A stretch of DNA of 62,000 nt from Prorocentrum cordatum (Eukaryota; Sar; Dinophyceae; Prorocentrales; Prorocentraceae). A program made the position numbers and the translations under genes. Where the stretch lies: contig CAUYUJ010015287.1 of NCBI GenBank assembly GCA_963575745.1, forward strand, positions 60,001-122,000. Reading direction: 5' to 3'. The notes under the pieces are model-generated. The model was not told the DNA's origin. It worked only from the letters and a program-made list of their open reading frames with translations, and ran no database searches. Shown here in pieces: positions 42,730 through 52,516 of this stretch. Every line of letters starts with the position of its first letter. The first letter of the stretch is position 1.

Positions 42730-42965
42730 CGAGCAGTGGCGAGGAGTCCTGGCCTGCCTATAGGCCCACAAAAGAATGTTCTAAAAACTTGTTGTGCTGG
42801 TCGAACGAAATGTTTTTAGAACATGTGTGGCTGGGATTGGCTTGTTTTAGCACGTCTGGCTTCAGTTCTAAGGGCCGGTTTTTTGTTCTGAGAACATGTT
42901 TTGGCTTTGCGAAGATTTCGTGGTAAGCCTATAGGAATGCCGGGAAGGTCGGTCCCTGCTCGAGT
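42730..42965 (+). mobile_element. T240 inverted-repeat element, copy a
   Basis: Starts CGAGCAGTGGCGAGGAGTCC and ends CGGTCCCTGCTCGAG. The ends are inverted repeats over about 40 bases through TTGCCTATAGGCC / GGCCTATAGGAATGCC-type blocks (here partly eroded, AGCCTATAGGAATGCC). The interior has TTCT-N-AGAA half-palindromes. Other copies are at 46359-46591, 47600-48416 (split), 50765-50997 and 51648-51881. It is non-coding. Confidence 0.75.
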
Positions 42966-44598
42966 ACTTGGTTGTGTCCCGTTCGGCTGCGCTGCCAGTG
43001 CGACGGGCCCTCCGGCGCACCCCGAAGGCCTTTGCCTTCTGAGGGCCTCCCCCCCGTGCGTTGCCTCTCCCCCCCTTCTCTGTCATTCGTCCCGTCGTTG
43101 TGACTCTCTCCCGTCTGCGCCTTGATTTGCGTCGTTGCGTCCCAGAGTTGCCCTACAGCTGCTTGGATCTGAGCGGCCGCGGAGAAAAAAACATGACGGG
43201 GTGACATCTCGAAATTGCACAGCATCGCGCTGGTCGGGATTCATATTGATGCTGGTTCCCGACACTGACAAAGGGGGTCGCATCAGAAGCCAGCCGCCCT
43301 CGACGTCGCCTTCTCAAGATCAGCACCGCGATCTTTGGTGTCGACAACGCGTGGACTTGACTGCCATCAGCACGGTCCGACTGCGACGTTGTAGGAGCTG
43401 CCCTGCACATCAGGCGCAACATGCAACAGCGGCCTAGCCACACTCCAAGCCAGGTCTTGTTTGCTGTGCGCGTTAGTAGTTCCAGGCGTGTCTCCCGCTG
43501 GCTGCGAGCGCAGCGTGGATGCGACCCTGGTCAGGGGACGACTCAATTGGCGAGGCCACGGGAACAAAGAAGAAGACGCCATGTGTCCACAATGCACGTG
43601 AGCAATAGTTTGATTCACTGTCATCCGCAGCCTCGAGGTGAGGCAAGGCGGGCCGAAACAGGGAGCGAGAGGGGGATTTTGCGAGGAGGCGCGAAGGGAA
43701 GGGACGAGAAGCGGAGGGAGACGGAGAAGAGTGAGCCATGGGGGCGGACTGGCGAGAGCCAGAGGCAGCGAGGCATCAGCTGGACTGGCTGTAGCCCCGC
43801 GCTGCTCGCCGCCTCGTCGCCGGAACGGCGGCCATGTCAGACCCTCTGAGCCATTGTTCACGATGCACGCTGCACGAAGAGCGTGTCTATGTAGCTCTCG
43901 GGTCTACACTGCGCGGGGCCAGCTTCGACCGCGACGCGAAGGCGAGTGGTAAAATTTCAAGCGTCGACGGTTTGAACACAATGCTCCGCACAGGATGGCC
44001 ACCGCTCATCCGCGCGATGCTCCCGAACAGAATTAGCTGGCGTTCTAATGACTTTGCCTCTGTCGGCTGAGGACAGTGTGGTTGGCAACCTGGCTCAGGC
44101 AAGCATGCGGGATGTGTAAACTATATACACCAGACAACGTTCTCGAAAGGCATCCAATTCGTTCAGGAAGGTCGGCCGTCTTCAGCCACGCGGTGTGGAC
44201 GGTGCACATCAGCTGCGACACCACGCGTGCATCGACTGTCTTGATCTCGTTCGCCGGCGGGAGGAGACCACACCGCCGGGGACCGGGGGAGGACGGACGG
44301 ATCCCACGACGGATCACACGAGGGCCTCCCTCGTTCCCCCCGAATAGCGAGAGCGCTGCCGTGCCGACCTCGGGCGCGAGGCGCGCGCCCTGCTCGCCGG
44401 GCGGCGCCTGGACCCGCGGTCTGACTCGGCGTGCCTCCCTCTCCCCCGCCCCCTCCCCCGCTCCCCGGCGGTCGCCGTCGCGAGTGAGGCCACCCCCTGT
44501 CCAGCTCGTCGAACTCGGCCCTCGGAGCCCCCAGCCGCCTCGCGAGCCCTGCGCCGGAGTCTCTGGAAGAAGGCCGCACGCTGCCGAGGCAGACAGGG
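42966..44598. other. No gene recognised
   Basis: Several medium open frames on both strands, none with a recognisable motif. Base composition is less repetitive than elsewhere, so a decayed mobile-element body is possible but not shown. Confidence 0.35.
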
Positions 44599-44765
44599 TT
44601 CAAGAGGGGAAAAAACACACGGACACAATTAATCGTCGGTCCGCAGGACAATATGTGAAAATGTGGGAAGTGGGGGGGAAGACAAAAACCCACAAAATAT
44701 TTCAAAATATGAGGAATCCTGTTATTTGTGTGTATTTATTTGTGTGTCCTTGGGCCCCTTGAAAG
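44599..44765 (+). mobile_element. A165 element, copy 3
   Basis: TTCAAGAGGGGAAAAAACAC to TTGGGCCCCTTGAAAGG. Its right end abuts the decayed LINE RT, truncating it. Confidence 0.75.
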
Positions 44766-45560
44766 GTTGTCCTTCTGGGTGACCGTGCTCCCGCCTTTCT
44801 TCTCGATGGTTGTATCTCCGCCTACCGACAGCAGCTCCAGCTCGTGCCAATTGTACGTCAGCCTGCAATTTGCCCTGGCACCTGCGATGGCCCGCATGTG
44901 CTCGGAGGCCCAGCCGTGGTCCGCGGTCACAATTAAGGTGCCGTTCGCGTAGACGAGGTCTCCGACGTTCCATCCGTCCTGCCACATTGTGCCCCTCGCG
45001 TTCGTCATTAGCGCGGTCATCAGCACGGCGAATAGGAAAAGCGATAAAGGACAATCTTGGCATATGCCTTCGTTTTGGTCCCGCATGGCTGACGTCTGCC
45101 CCGCGTCGCGGACCGCAGAACCGCGGTCTACGTAAATCGCGCGCCCGCCATGTCGAGTACCTTACCTGGCAAGCCAAAGCGTCGCAACGCACGTAGGAGT
45201 GCCGTTGGGTCCACGCCATCAATCGCGTTCGCCCAGTCCAGAGCACGGAAGATCAGCTTGGCGATCTTTGAATCCCAGGTTACATCCAGAAGCCGAAGGG
45301 CCAAAAATATGGCATAAGTGGTGTCGCGTTTTCCAAACGTTGGAGGAGTATGGAGGCGTACAGCTTGTACCCAGACTGTTCGCATAGCGACGCGTCCCCC
45401 TTGTTGAAAATGGCCGCCACCAGGGACTCGTGCCACGGGGGGCACCTACTTGGCTGACCGCGGGGGCTGCTAAGGGCCGGAGTGGCATAAGATCTGGACT
45501 AAATGGGCTGCTCACACTTAGCGAAGTGATCGAACCCACCCGAGCCATTTAGGGCACTTG
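44766..45560 (-). pseudogene. Decayed LINE reverse transcriptase
   Basis: Read on the minus strand from about 45440 downwards, the fragments are in RT order. AAIFNKGDASLCE comes first, then IFRALDWANAIDGVDPTALL with ALRRFGLPGKVLDM (the LDW.KAFD..D block), then GICQDCPLSLFLFAVLMTAL (QGCPLSP-like), and finally DLVYANGTLIV at about 44939-44955, where the YADD catalytic box has lost its Asp pair. At least two frame changes separate them. The element ends abruptly at the A165 insertion. It belongs to a different LINE lineage from that at 37.4-40.3 kb (YADDT-type rather than FADD-type spacing). Confidence 0.75.
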
Positions 45561-45754
45561 TAGCCCACTTACCAGTTAGTCGACGGCAGGTATCACCCAC
45601 CTTGACATGCACGGTTCACTCCCCTACCCCCTTAGGATGTACCCCCCGCGGTCATCCCAGCAGGAGCCCCGCCGGGTTTTTTTTTTGTGAGCAGAGCTTG
45701 ATTGGCGACACGGGGGGCACGTTGGTGTGACGCGGCGTTCATGCCGAGGCCCCT

Positions 45755-46067
45755 GGATTCCTCCAGTGGCCTCGGAGGGCTCCCAGAGAGGGCCGAGAGC
45801 GCGCAAGATTAGGGGAACAGGAAGTCACATAAGCATAAAAACTCGGAGGTCCGCTCGGATTTCTCGGATCGGCGCTGGGGCCCCCCGGCGGCGCCTTCGG
45901 CGCCGCCCTTGGCGCGCTCCGCGCGCCAGGGAGGGGGGTCCAGCGCCGATCCGAGAAATCCGCGCGGACCTCCGAGTTTTTATGTCTATGTCACTTTCTG
46001 TTCCCCTAGGGATTCCTCCAGGGGTCTCGGTCAGAGGGCTCCCAGAGAGGGCCGAGAGCGCGCAAGA
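45755..46067. repeat. ~55-bp direct repeats flanking CL copy D
   Basis: GATTCCTCCAG...CTCCCAGAGAGGGCCGAG...GCGCAAGA is at 45755-45808 and again at 46011-46067. The first copy is followed by CL and the second by A165, at the same position after GCGCAAGA. Confidence 0.9.
45812..46006 (+). mobile_element. CL cloverleaf element, copy D
   Basis: 195 bp. Ends GGGGAACAGGAAGTCACAT / ATGTCACTTTCTGTTCCCC with a TA dinucleotide on both sides (possible 2-bp target duplication). The outer stem is ~75 bp with few mismatches. The internal hairpins are GGCGGCGCC-TTC-GGCGCCGCC and TTGGCGCGC-TCC-GCGCGCCAG. It is the best-preserved copy and has no coding capacity. Confidence 0.85.
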
Positions 46068-46068
46068 C

Positions 46069-46237
46069 TCAAGAGGGAACAAAAACACACAGACACAATT
46101 GATCGTCGATCCCCCAGAAACTATGGGAATACATGGGAAGTGGCGGGGAAGACAAGAACCCAGCAAATATGCGAAAATATGGGGAATAGTTTTATATGTG
46201 TGTGTATTGATCTGTGTGTCCCAGGGCCCCTTCAAAG
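46069..46237 (+). mobile_element. A165 element, copy 4
   Basis: CTCAAGAGGGAACAAAAACAC to CCCAGGGCCCCTTCAAAG, with the AT-rich interior typical of the family. Confidence 0.8.
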
Positions 46238-46358
46238 ATCCTCGAGCAGCGGCCCCTCGGCCGCCCCCCCCCTGCCGGGGGCGCCCCCGACCTGGGTCGG
46301 CGCAGTCCCGGGCCGGCGGAGGCCAGGTCGCGAGTACGCAGGCCAGCCAGCAGGTGCA

Positions 46359-46591
46359 TTCAAGCAGTGGCGAAGCGTCTTGGCTCGCCTATAGCCCTAC
46401 CAAGCAATGTTCTGAGAACCTTTCGTGGTTCCCACGAGACGTTCTGAGCATTTCTGGTGGAGTCTGCTTTAGTTTAGCACATCGGGTTTATGTTCTAAGA
46501 GCATTGTTTTTGTTCTTAGAACATTTTTGGGTTCTAAGAACACTTCGTAGTATGACTATAGGAATGCCAGGACGGTCGGTCCCTGCTCAAG
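46359..46591 (+). mobile_element. T240 inverted-repeat element, copy b
   Basis: TTCAAGCAGTGGCGAAGCGT at the left and CGGTCCCTGCTCAAG at the right. GCCTATAGCCC and GACTATAGGAATGCC are the inner parts of the terminal repeats. It contains three perfect GTTCT-N-AGAAC palindromes, at 46409-46419 (N=G), 46512-46522 (T) and 46531-46541 (A). TGCA occurs on both flanks. Confidence 0.8.
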
Positions 46592-46596
46592 TGCAT

Positions 46597-46660
46597 GGCA
46601 TCGCTCGGACGGGTGCACGGTTGCTCGGCGAGGGCCATCGAAGAGCAGATTGGAGCATTT
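46597..46660 (+). repeat. S-family left end
   Basis: GGCATCGCTCGGACGGGTGCA and GGCCATCGAAGAGCAGATTGG match the left end of 12723-13014. Confidence 0.6.
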
Positions 46661-46729
46661 TCCCCCCCAAGGATAATTATCCCAGTGCGACCCTACCTAG
46701 GAGTTGGAGCATCTAGGAAAGCAACATCT

Positions 46730-46910
46730 ACATCTACACCGACAGCTAAATTAACATCTACACCTGCATCTACATCTACATCAACATCAACAGCGAGACT
46801 CACATCTACATCTACACCTACATCTACACCTACATATACATCTACATCTACACCTACATCCACATCTAAACCTACACCTACATATACATCTACATCTACA
46901 ATTTCGCTAT
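46730..46910. repeat. ACATCT/ACACCT hexanucleotide array
   Basis: Degenerate ACATCT and ACACCT units, about 30. Confidence 0.95.
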
Positions 46911-47220
46911 GATATGCTATGCTATGATATGCTGCGCTATGATATGCTATGCTATTATATGCTGCGCTGCGCTATGCTAATCTATGATATGCTATGCTAT
47001 GCTGCGATATGCTGTGCTATGCTATGATGTGCTATGCTATGTTGCGTTATACTGTGCTATGATATGCTGTGTTATGCTATGCTATGCTATGTTATGCTAT
47101 GCTAATGCTGCGCTTAGCTAAACTAGGCTAAGCTAAGCTAAGCTAGGCTAGGCTAGGCTAAGCAAAGCTAAGCTAAGCTAAGCTAGGCTAGGCTAAGATG
47201 AGATAAGCAACGCTAAGCTA
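46911..47220. repeat. GCTAT then GCTAA/GCTAG pentanucleotide arrays
   Basis: CTATGATATG/GCTATGCTAT units to about 47105, then GCTAAGCTAA and GCTAGGCTAG units. Confidence 0.95.
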
Positions 47221-47361
47221 AGGGGACGTAACTGGGGGAACCGCGGGGCGGATGCCGGGGAACCGCCTGGGGCGGTTTCCACTGCCCGGCCCTTTAAGCC
47301 CAGAGGGTAAGAATCCTTCTAGGCAGAGCCTAGGTAGGGAAAAACAGCCCCCGAGAACGAA

Positions 47362-47577
47362 ACACACGCACGGGGATTGGACGTCCGAGCGATGGCGAGA
47401 GGCAGTTTCCAAGCGTTTTCGGACCCGGGCCAGCCGTCGGCGTGGCATCGCTCGGGCGTGTGCATGTTTTCGCCCAGGACGCCATCGAGGAGCACCCTTT
47501 CCTTTCCCGAAGAACAGCGCGCACAAAAAGCCGACGAATGCATCAACAAAAATGCACGTCCGAGCGACGACAAGAGC
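47362..47577. repeat. S-family ends, rearranged
   Basis: A right-end block (GCACGGGGATTGGACGTCCG, 47377-47392) precedes a left-end block (GGCATCGCTCGGGCGTGTGC, 47443-47462) and another right-end core (GCACGTCCGAGCGACG, 47564-47577). This is consistent with two adjacent, partly deleted copies. Confidence 0.55.
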
Positions 47578-47668
47578 TCGTGCCAGTGGTCGGCCCCACG
47601 CGGCTCCCGGACCCGTCTCGGCCCACCAAATCATGTTCTAAGAACCTTTTGTCAGAGCCCCGAATCAT

Positions 47669-47840
47669 TCGTGGGTGGACAGAACCCCCAACAGTGACAC
47701 GTCGATTAGTGAATTGTCCGTTTGCGGTTCTCGAGAGGGCGCCGTGGCCGTTAATTTCCAGGTTTGCGCCCGCCAGGTTTGGGCCTCAGGTCGTTTTCAC
47801 TAAACCACGTTTTACTAAAGGGGGGTCTGTCCATCCCCGA
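47669..47840 (+). mobile_element. M172 inverted-repeat element, copy 3
   Basis: Again exactly 172 bp and nearly identical to copy 2. It is flanked by an exact 22-bp direct repeat (47647-47668 and 47841-47862, beginning TTTTGTCAGAGCCCC), not by the 5-bp repeat of copies 1 and 2. It is non-coding. Confidence 0.85.
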
Positions 47841-47846
47841 TTTTGT

Positions 47847-48035
47847 CAGAGCCCCGAATCATCAGGGGTAACTCGGGTCAGGGTTAACTCGGGTTCGTTC
47901 TTTGGGAATCCGAACCAGACTTACCCGGGACCCGAGTTACCCCGGATAATTCGGGCGTCCAGAGCCCCACATCATCAGGGGTAACTCGGGTCAGGGCTAA
48001 TTCGGGTTCCTTTTTCGGGAATCCAAACCCGAGTT
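47847..48035. repeat. ~110-bp tandem pair rich in TAACTCGGG
   Basis: AGAGCCCCGAATCATCAGGG...TAACTCGGGTCAGGG at 47849 and AGAGCCCCACATCATCAGGG...TAACTCGGGTCAGGG at 47962. Each unit also contains inverted CCCGAGTTACCCC. Confidence 0.8.
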
Positions 48036-48047
48036 ACGAATGTTCTA

Positions 48048-48258
48048 CGGTAGATTCGCGCGGCGTTGGCACGCCGGCGACGCTGGCGAAGGCGTTCAAG
48101 GCTGAGTTCTGCGACGCGGAAGCACCGAGGGACACGGCAACGCCGCAGGACCCGATGGAATTCAACCTTGAACAATGGGGGCCGCGATCGATTCAGTGCT
48201 GAACGATCGACGCGGTGTCAAAAGCCTTTGCGCGCGCCGACGCCGCACGAACCTACCG
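48048..48258 (+). mobile_element. G211 inverted-repeat element with TA target duplication
   Basis: 211 bp beginning CGGTAGATTCGCGCGGCGTT and ending in the reverse complement of CGGTAGGTTCGTGCGGCGTC. TA lies on both sides (48046-48047 and 48259-48260). The target was the T240 palindrome GTTCTAAGA. It is non-coding. A 2-bp TA duplication is the hallmark of Tc1/mariner-type transposition. Confidence 0.8.
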
Positions 48259-48416
48259 TAAGAGCATTTCTGGTCGAGACTGTTTTGTGTTTACACATCG
48301 GGCCTATGTTCTAAGAACATCGTCATTGTTTTGCCCTCGGAACGCGTTCTGGTTCTAAGAATACTCTCGTGGTAGGCCTACAGGAATGCCGGGACGACCG
48401 GTCCCTGATCAAAACC

Positions 48417-48634
48417 GGCCGTCGTTATTATCTTTTTCGTCGCCAGGATTTGAGGGGAGGATTTCTCGGAGAGGATTGGGGGACCCACGTTCGGACGGGG
48501 GCAGGACGAAGATAGATCCGTTCCAAAGGCCGCGGCGCCCTAGATATCACCCAGAGCCGATGGGTCTCACAAATTCTGGACTTGTCCTCCCCCGCGATGT
48601 TGTCCTCGTCCTGGCTTCGTTGTAGATCTAGGCC
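48417..48634. other. No feature recognised
   Basis: Short spacer between T240 and a D142 relative. Confidence 0.4.
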
Positions 48635-48790
48635 TCCGGGATGGGGTCCGAGTAGATGGAATTGGAGGATCGCGCCGCATCGCCGATGCATCGGCGATGG
48701 GACTCGACATGGAGCCCGAATTCCTCCGCGCCGATGTTGCCGAGGCATCGTCGACGTCGCTGCTGATGCATCGGCGACGTGGCACTCCCG
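48635..48790 (+). repeat. D142 element, third copy
   Basis: GGGATGGGGTCCGAGTAGATG, GCCGCATCGCCGATGCATCG and CTCGACATGGAGCCCGAATTC follow the order of 8101-8367. The right end is unclear. Confidence 0.6.
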
Positions 48791-49854
48791 CACGCGTGCC
48801 CCTCCTCCCCCCCGCCCCCGCTGGCTTCCGCCCCGAGCCGTCCTCCTGGCGCCCTCGACGGGCCCGCCTCGGAAGGCCGAGGGCGGGGCCGAGCCAACGG
48901 CCGCGACCTTCCCGTGGCGCCGCCTGGAGCGGAGGGTGGGCGACACTTTTGTCTGGGGCTCACAGAGGGAGGGTTATCCCAAGGTGGGGCTGTCGGTAGT
49001 CCCCAAACGTGGTGGTGGCAACACCCGGCGGTGAGCCTCGAGCGGTCTGGTGTCGCCTCCTGGTCTGGGGGCTCGTGCGGCGTTTCGAGGATGCCCCGAA
49101 CGCTGGTGGGTCCAGGAGTCACAAAAGCCCGGCGGTGACTTCGTGATCCAAAACCCAGCGGTGATTTTTTGTGAATTCCAGGTCACCGCCTGATATTCCA
49201 GGCTGGCGAACGGGCCCAGCTGGATAATCCCGTTTCTCGCGCTTCCTATTTCCAGGGGCCGTGCGGAGCGCTTGTCCCCCCAACCCCACATTGGCCCCCA
49301 CCCCACCGTTCTGTGACCTCCTGACATTAGTCGGGGCTCAAGTGGCGGGGGCCACTGCAGAGGGGGGTCAGTCAGAGCGCCGTTTCTTGCAGAATCCTGC
49401 AGGGCCAGGGGTGCACTGGCCCGGGCTTGGATGCAGGATCCTCCAGGATCGTGCAGGATCTTGCGAGGCCCAGCTGAACCGGGTCTGGATTGACTCGGGT
49501 CAGTAGGTCCCCGTTTTAGCTTGGGCCTCCAGCCGCCCTTCGGGACGATCCAGGCACCTCTTGTGCACGCTCTCGGCGCATGCGCAGCTGGAGAGCTTTC
49601 TGAGGAGAGCAAACCTCGAAGAGCCTACGGAAACTTGCTGAACATTTCCGAGGCTTGACCGCCCTCCCTCAGGTGCAACGCTCGGGGGGGATAGGCTCAG
49701 AGGTGGATGCATCGACCCCAAATCGCCGATGCATCGCCGATTAGAGACCTGATAGCCCGCCCCGCCCAGGAACGTGCGGATTCGCTATATCGAAGATTCA
49801 AGCTCGGTGTCTCCCCCCATGAGCCAGTCCCCTTTTGGTTTCCGGGCCATGGGT
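48791..49854. other. No gene recognised
   Basis: Contains TGCAGGATCCTCCAGGATC-type words (about 49430-49465) and a GATGCATCGCCGAT word near 49730. Nothing protein-like was seen. Confidence 0.4.
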
Positions 49855-49985
49855 AGCTCGGGCCTTCGGCGGCACCTCGGGACGGTCCGGGAACCCCCAG
49901 GCGCCCCTCGCAGAGGCGATGCCGCTGAAAGGCATCCCGAGGCCAGAAAGCTGCCGATAGCCGACGAGAACGTGCCAAAACCTTG
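49855..49985 (-). repeat. F-family dispersed repeat, copy 4
   Basis: In reverse complement: TTTTGGCACGTTCTCGTCGG, CAGCTTTCTGGCCTCGGGAT, GGGACCGTCCCGAGG-like end. The order is as in copy 2. Confidence 0.55.
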
Positions 49986-50130
49986 AGCCTCGAAACTTCG
50001 GCCCCGCCGTGGCCCCTCGGCTCCCCCTGTCGTGCCCCCGCCGACCTGCGCCAGTCGCCGTCGCGCCGCCGCCGCCGCCGGGGGGGAGGGGGGCAGGGGG
50101 CGAGGGCGGATGGGCACGACGGGAGGTGTC

Positions 50131-50240
50131 TTCATCTCTTCTCGGCGAGGACAATTGAGGAGCATTTTGGACCATCTTGCGAACAATTACGCGCACGACA
50201 TCGAAGCATGCACGTGGAATGGACGTCCGAGCGACGGCGA
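50131..50240 (+). repeat. S-family element, shortest copy
   Basis: CTCGGCGAGGACAATTGAGG, ATTACGCGCACGACATCGAA and GCACGTGGAATGGACGTCCG are contiguous here, so this copy may be close to the uninterrupted form. Confidence 0.6.
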
Positions 50241-50397
50241 GGGGAGGCGAGGCGAGGGAGGAGGCCCTCACCTCCCGCCTCGTAGCAGCGGGGCTGGTCG
50301 TTCTTTCAGTAAGCTGCGATATATGAAAAGTCACCGACTCAGGCCCACAGGCCTGCGAAATAAGCCAGCAGGCGCACAGGAGGAACAGGAGGGCCTC

Positions 50398-50483
50398 ATC
50401 ATCATCATCATCACCATCATCATCATCAGCAGCAGCAGCAGCATCAGCATCAGCATCAGCATCATCATTATTATTAGTTTTAG

Positions 50484-50574
<91 letters not shown>

Positions 50575-50575
50575 T
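50398..50575. repeat. ATC array
   Basis: ATC triplets with CAGCAG and TTATTATTAGTTTT interruptions. Confidence 0.95.
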
Positions 50576-50764
50576 CCCTTCGCTCTCCCTTCCCCCCGCT
50601 CTGTTGGGGCACGCGAGCGCAGAGCCGCGCCGCCCGCCGATGGCGGCGGTGGCCGGGGCGCCATGCGCCGCGGCGGCGGAGGCGCGGGCCAGAGCCCGCA
50701 GGCCCCCGAAGGAGCCCCGGCGAGGCGAGCCGGCTGGACTTCCCACTGGGAGCAGCAGCTGCTG

Positions 50765-50997
50765 GTGAAGCAGTGGCGAAGCGTCCCAGCGTGCCTACAG
50801 GCCTACCGAACAATGTTCTAAGAAAGTGTCGTGGTTTGCGCGAACAGTTCTCAGAACATTCTGGCTGGGAGTGTTTTTGTTTCAACACATCGGGATAATG
50901 TTTTAAGAACTTGTCTTTGTTCTTAAAACGTGTTTGGGTTCTAAGAAAACTTCGTGGTAGGCCTATAGAAATGCCAGGACAGTCTGTCCCTGCTCAA
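50765..50997 (+). mobile_element. T240 inverted-repeat element, copy d
   Basis: GTGAAGCAGTGGCGAAGCGTC to TCTGTCCCTGCTCAAC. It contains GTTCTCAGAAC at 50847-50857. The ~30 bp upstream (TTCCCACTGGGAGCAGCAGC) is also shared with copy e, so the element may extend further left. Confidence 0.75.
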
Positions 50998-51030
50998 CTG
51001 GGGGGGGTCCTGTCGGAGGCCTAGAGGTCT

Positions 51031-51285
51031 CATGGCGCCATCGTCGCAGAGCGGATTTCGTTGGGAAAACGATAGGGTGGGCCCGGGGTGTCCTGGAGAA
51101 TTTCGCTCCGGATTTCAAGGTGAATGTCGTGCGGATTTCCGGCCAGGAATGAAGACCAAAAGAACCCACGCGAAACTCATTTCGTTTTTTGTTCGCCGCT
51201 GCGGGGCAGAAAGCCACGCAGAAATTCACGCAGAGATCCGCTGCAGCACGTCTGCAAGGCTGGTGCAATGCTACAGGTCGACACC
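51031..51285 (+). repeat. H255 dispersed repeat, copy 2
   Basis: ATGGCGCCATCGTCGCAGAG, GGAGAATTTCGCTCCGGATT, GAGATCCGCTGCAGCACGTC in the order of 15381-15690. Confidence 0.7.
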
Positions 51286-51647
51286 AACACCACTATCAGC
51301 GGTGTGCCTCCGCAGAGGGAGGATATTCTCGACCTCGGTGATGGTGGTCCTATTCGGGCTTCCCAGGTGGCCGAAAGATGACTACACCTTAGGCGATGCT
51401 TAAGAAAACCTAAAGTTTCGGCCAGAGTCTCGATTGTTCTTAATTTTTGAATGTAAATCCCAAGATTTTGATAGAAGTTCTGGGTTTTAGTCAATTTCTG
51501 AGACTATGAATTTCTTAACCCATGATTTCTTAAGCATTTCGCAGGGTGTACCAGCACCGCAAACTGGGATCATCTTCCCCCTGTGGAGGCAACTCCATGT
51601 GTTGGAGGCGTGCCGGCCGTGCTTCCCGCTGGGAGCAGCAGCTGCGG

Positions 51648-51881
51648 TCAAGCGGTGGCGAAGCGTCCTGGCTTGCGCAGAGGCCCACCCGAGAATATTC
51701 TGAGAACCTTTTGTGGTCCGCACGAAATGTTCTAAGAACATTTCTGGTTGGGGCTGTCTTGTGTTAACACATCGGCATAATGTTCTAAGAACGTGGCTTT
51801 CGTTACTTGAACATGCTTGGGTTCTAAGCAAACTGCGTCGCAGGCCTACAGGAAAGCCAGGGCGGTCGGTCCCTGCTCAAA
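51648..51881 (+). mobile_element. T240 inverted-repeat element, copy e
   Basis: TCAAGCGGTGGCGAAGCGTCC to CGGTCCCTGCTCAA. It holds GTTCTAAGAAC at 51729-51739 and 51782-51792. This is the unbroken reference for the split copy at 47600-48416. Confidence 0.8.
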
Positions 51882-51962
51882 GTGGGGGTCCTTGATTTTT
51901 TTGTAGACCATGAGCCAGTAACGTCGTTCTGGTGGTTGCCCCCCCCCCGCTTCCCGTAATCA

Positions 51963-52125
51963 TCAGGAGGGGAAAAAACACACAGACATGATTCATCGTC
52001 GATCCCCAGGAAAGTATGGGAAAATATGGGAAGTGTGGGGGAAGACGAACCCAGAAAATACGGGAAACTATGGAGAATCCTGCTATTTGTGCATGTTTGC
52101 TTGTGTGTCCCTGGGCCCCTTCAAA
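51963..52125 (+). mobile_element. A165 element, copy 5
   Basis: TCAGGAGGGGAAAAAACACAC to TGTCCCTGGGCCCCTTCAAA. Confidence 0.8.
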
Positions 52126-52269
52126 TCAGCGGCGCCGAGATACGCCAGGGGGGCACCCGGCCGGGCCGGAGGAGCCCCAGCCAGGCGGGCGGGCCGTGAT
52201 TGTTCCACGGGGGGCAGCAGCGGTTGACGAGGGTTGAAGTTGCGGCGCGTTCTCCGCTTGTGGGACCAA

Positions 52270-52448
52270 GACCCCCTCGAGTCATGACAAGAATCACGAC
52301 GGCAGGTTCTTCGCTGTTTTCGGCCTCCAGGAGCCCTCACCAGGCCTCGGGACCGTCCAAAAGCGACTCGGGACGAAAAGCCAGTCCCGAGGAATGGGTC
52401 CGGACCTCCGGGGGTCGCGTCATGAAAAAATCATGACGTCGGGGGTCT
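52270..52448 (+). mobile_element. P180 element, copy at right
   Basis: ACCCCCTCGAGTCATGACAA to TCATGAAAAAATCATGACG and GGGGGTCT. The interior CGGCCTCCAGGAGCC and CAAAAGCGACTCGGGAC match 5012-5187. Confidence 0.7.
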
Positions 52449-52516
52449 GGTGCGGGCAATATCCAGGGCCTGGTCCAGGGCGTCTTGGACTTTCGAGGAA
52501 GGGGCGCCGCAAGGCC

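Larger units (their letters stand above)
47600..48416 (+). mobile_element. T240 element, copy c, split by later insertions
   Basis: Left piece to 47650 (ATGTTCTAAGAACCTTTTGT), a short middle piece at about 48036-48047 (ACGAATGTTCTA) and a right piece from 48261 (AGAGCATTTCTGGTCGAGAC) to GGTCCCTGATCAA at 48416. In the unbroken copy e the joined order reads AACCTTTTGTGGTCCGCACG then AAATGTTCTAAGAACATT. The two gaps hold M172 plus a TAACTCGGG repeat, and a G211 element. Confidence 0.7.
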
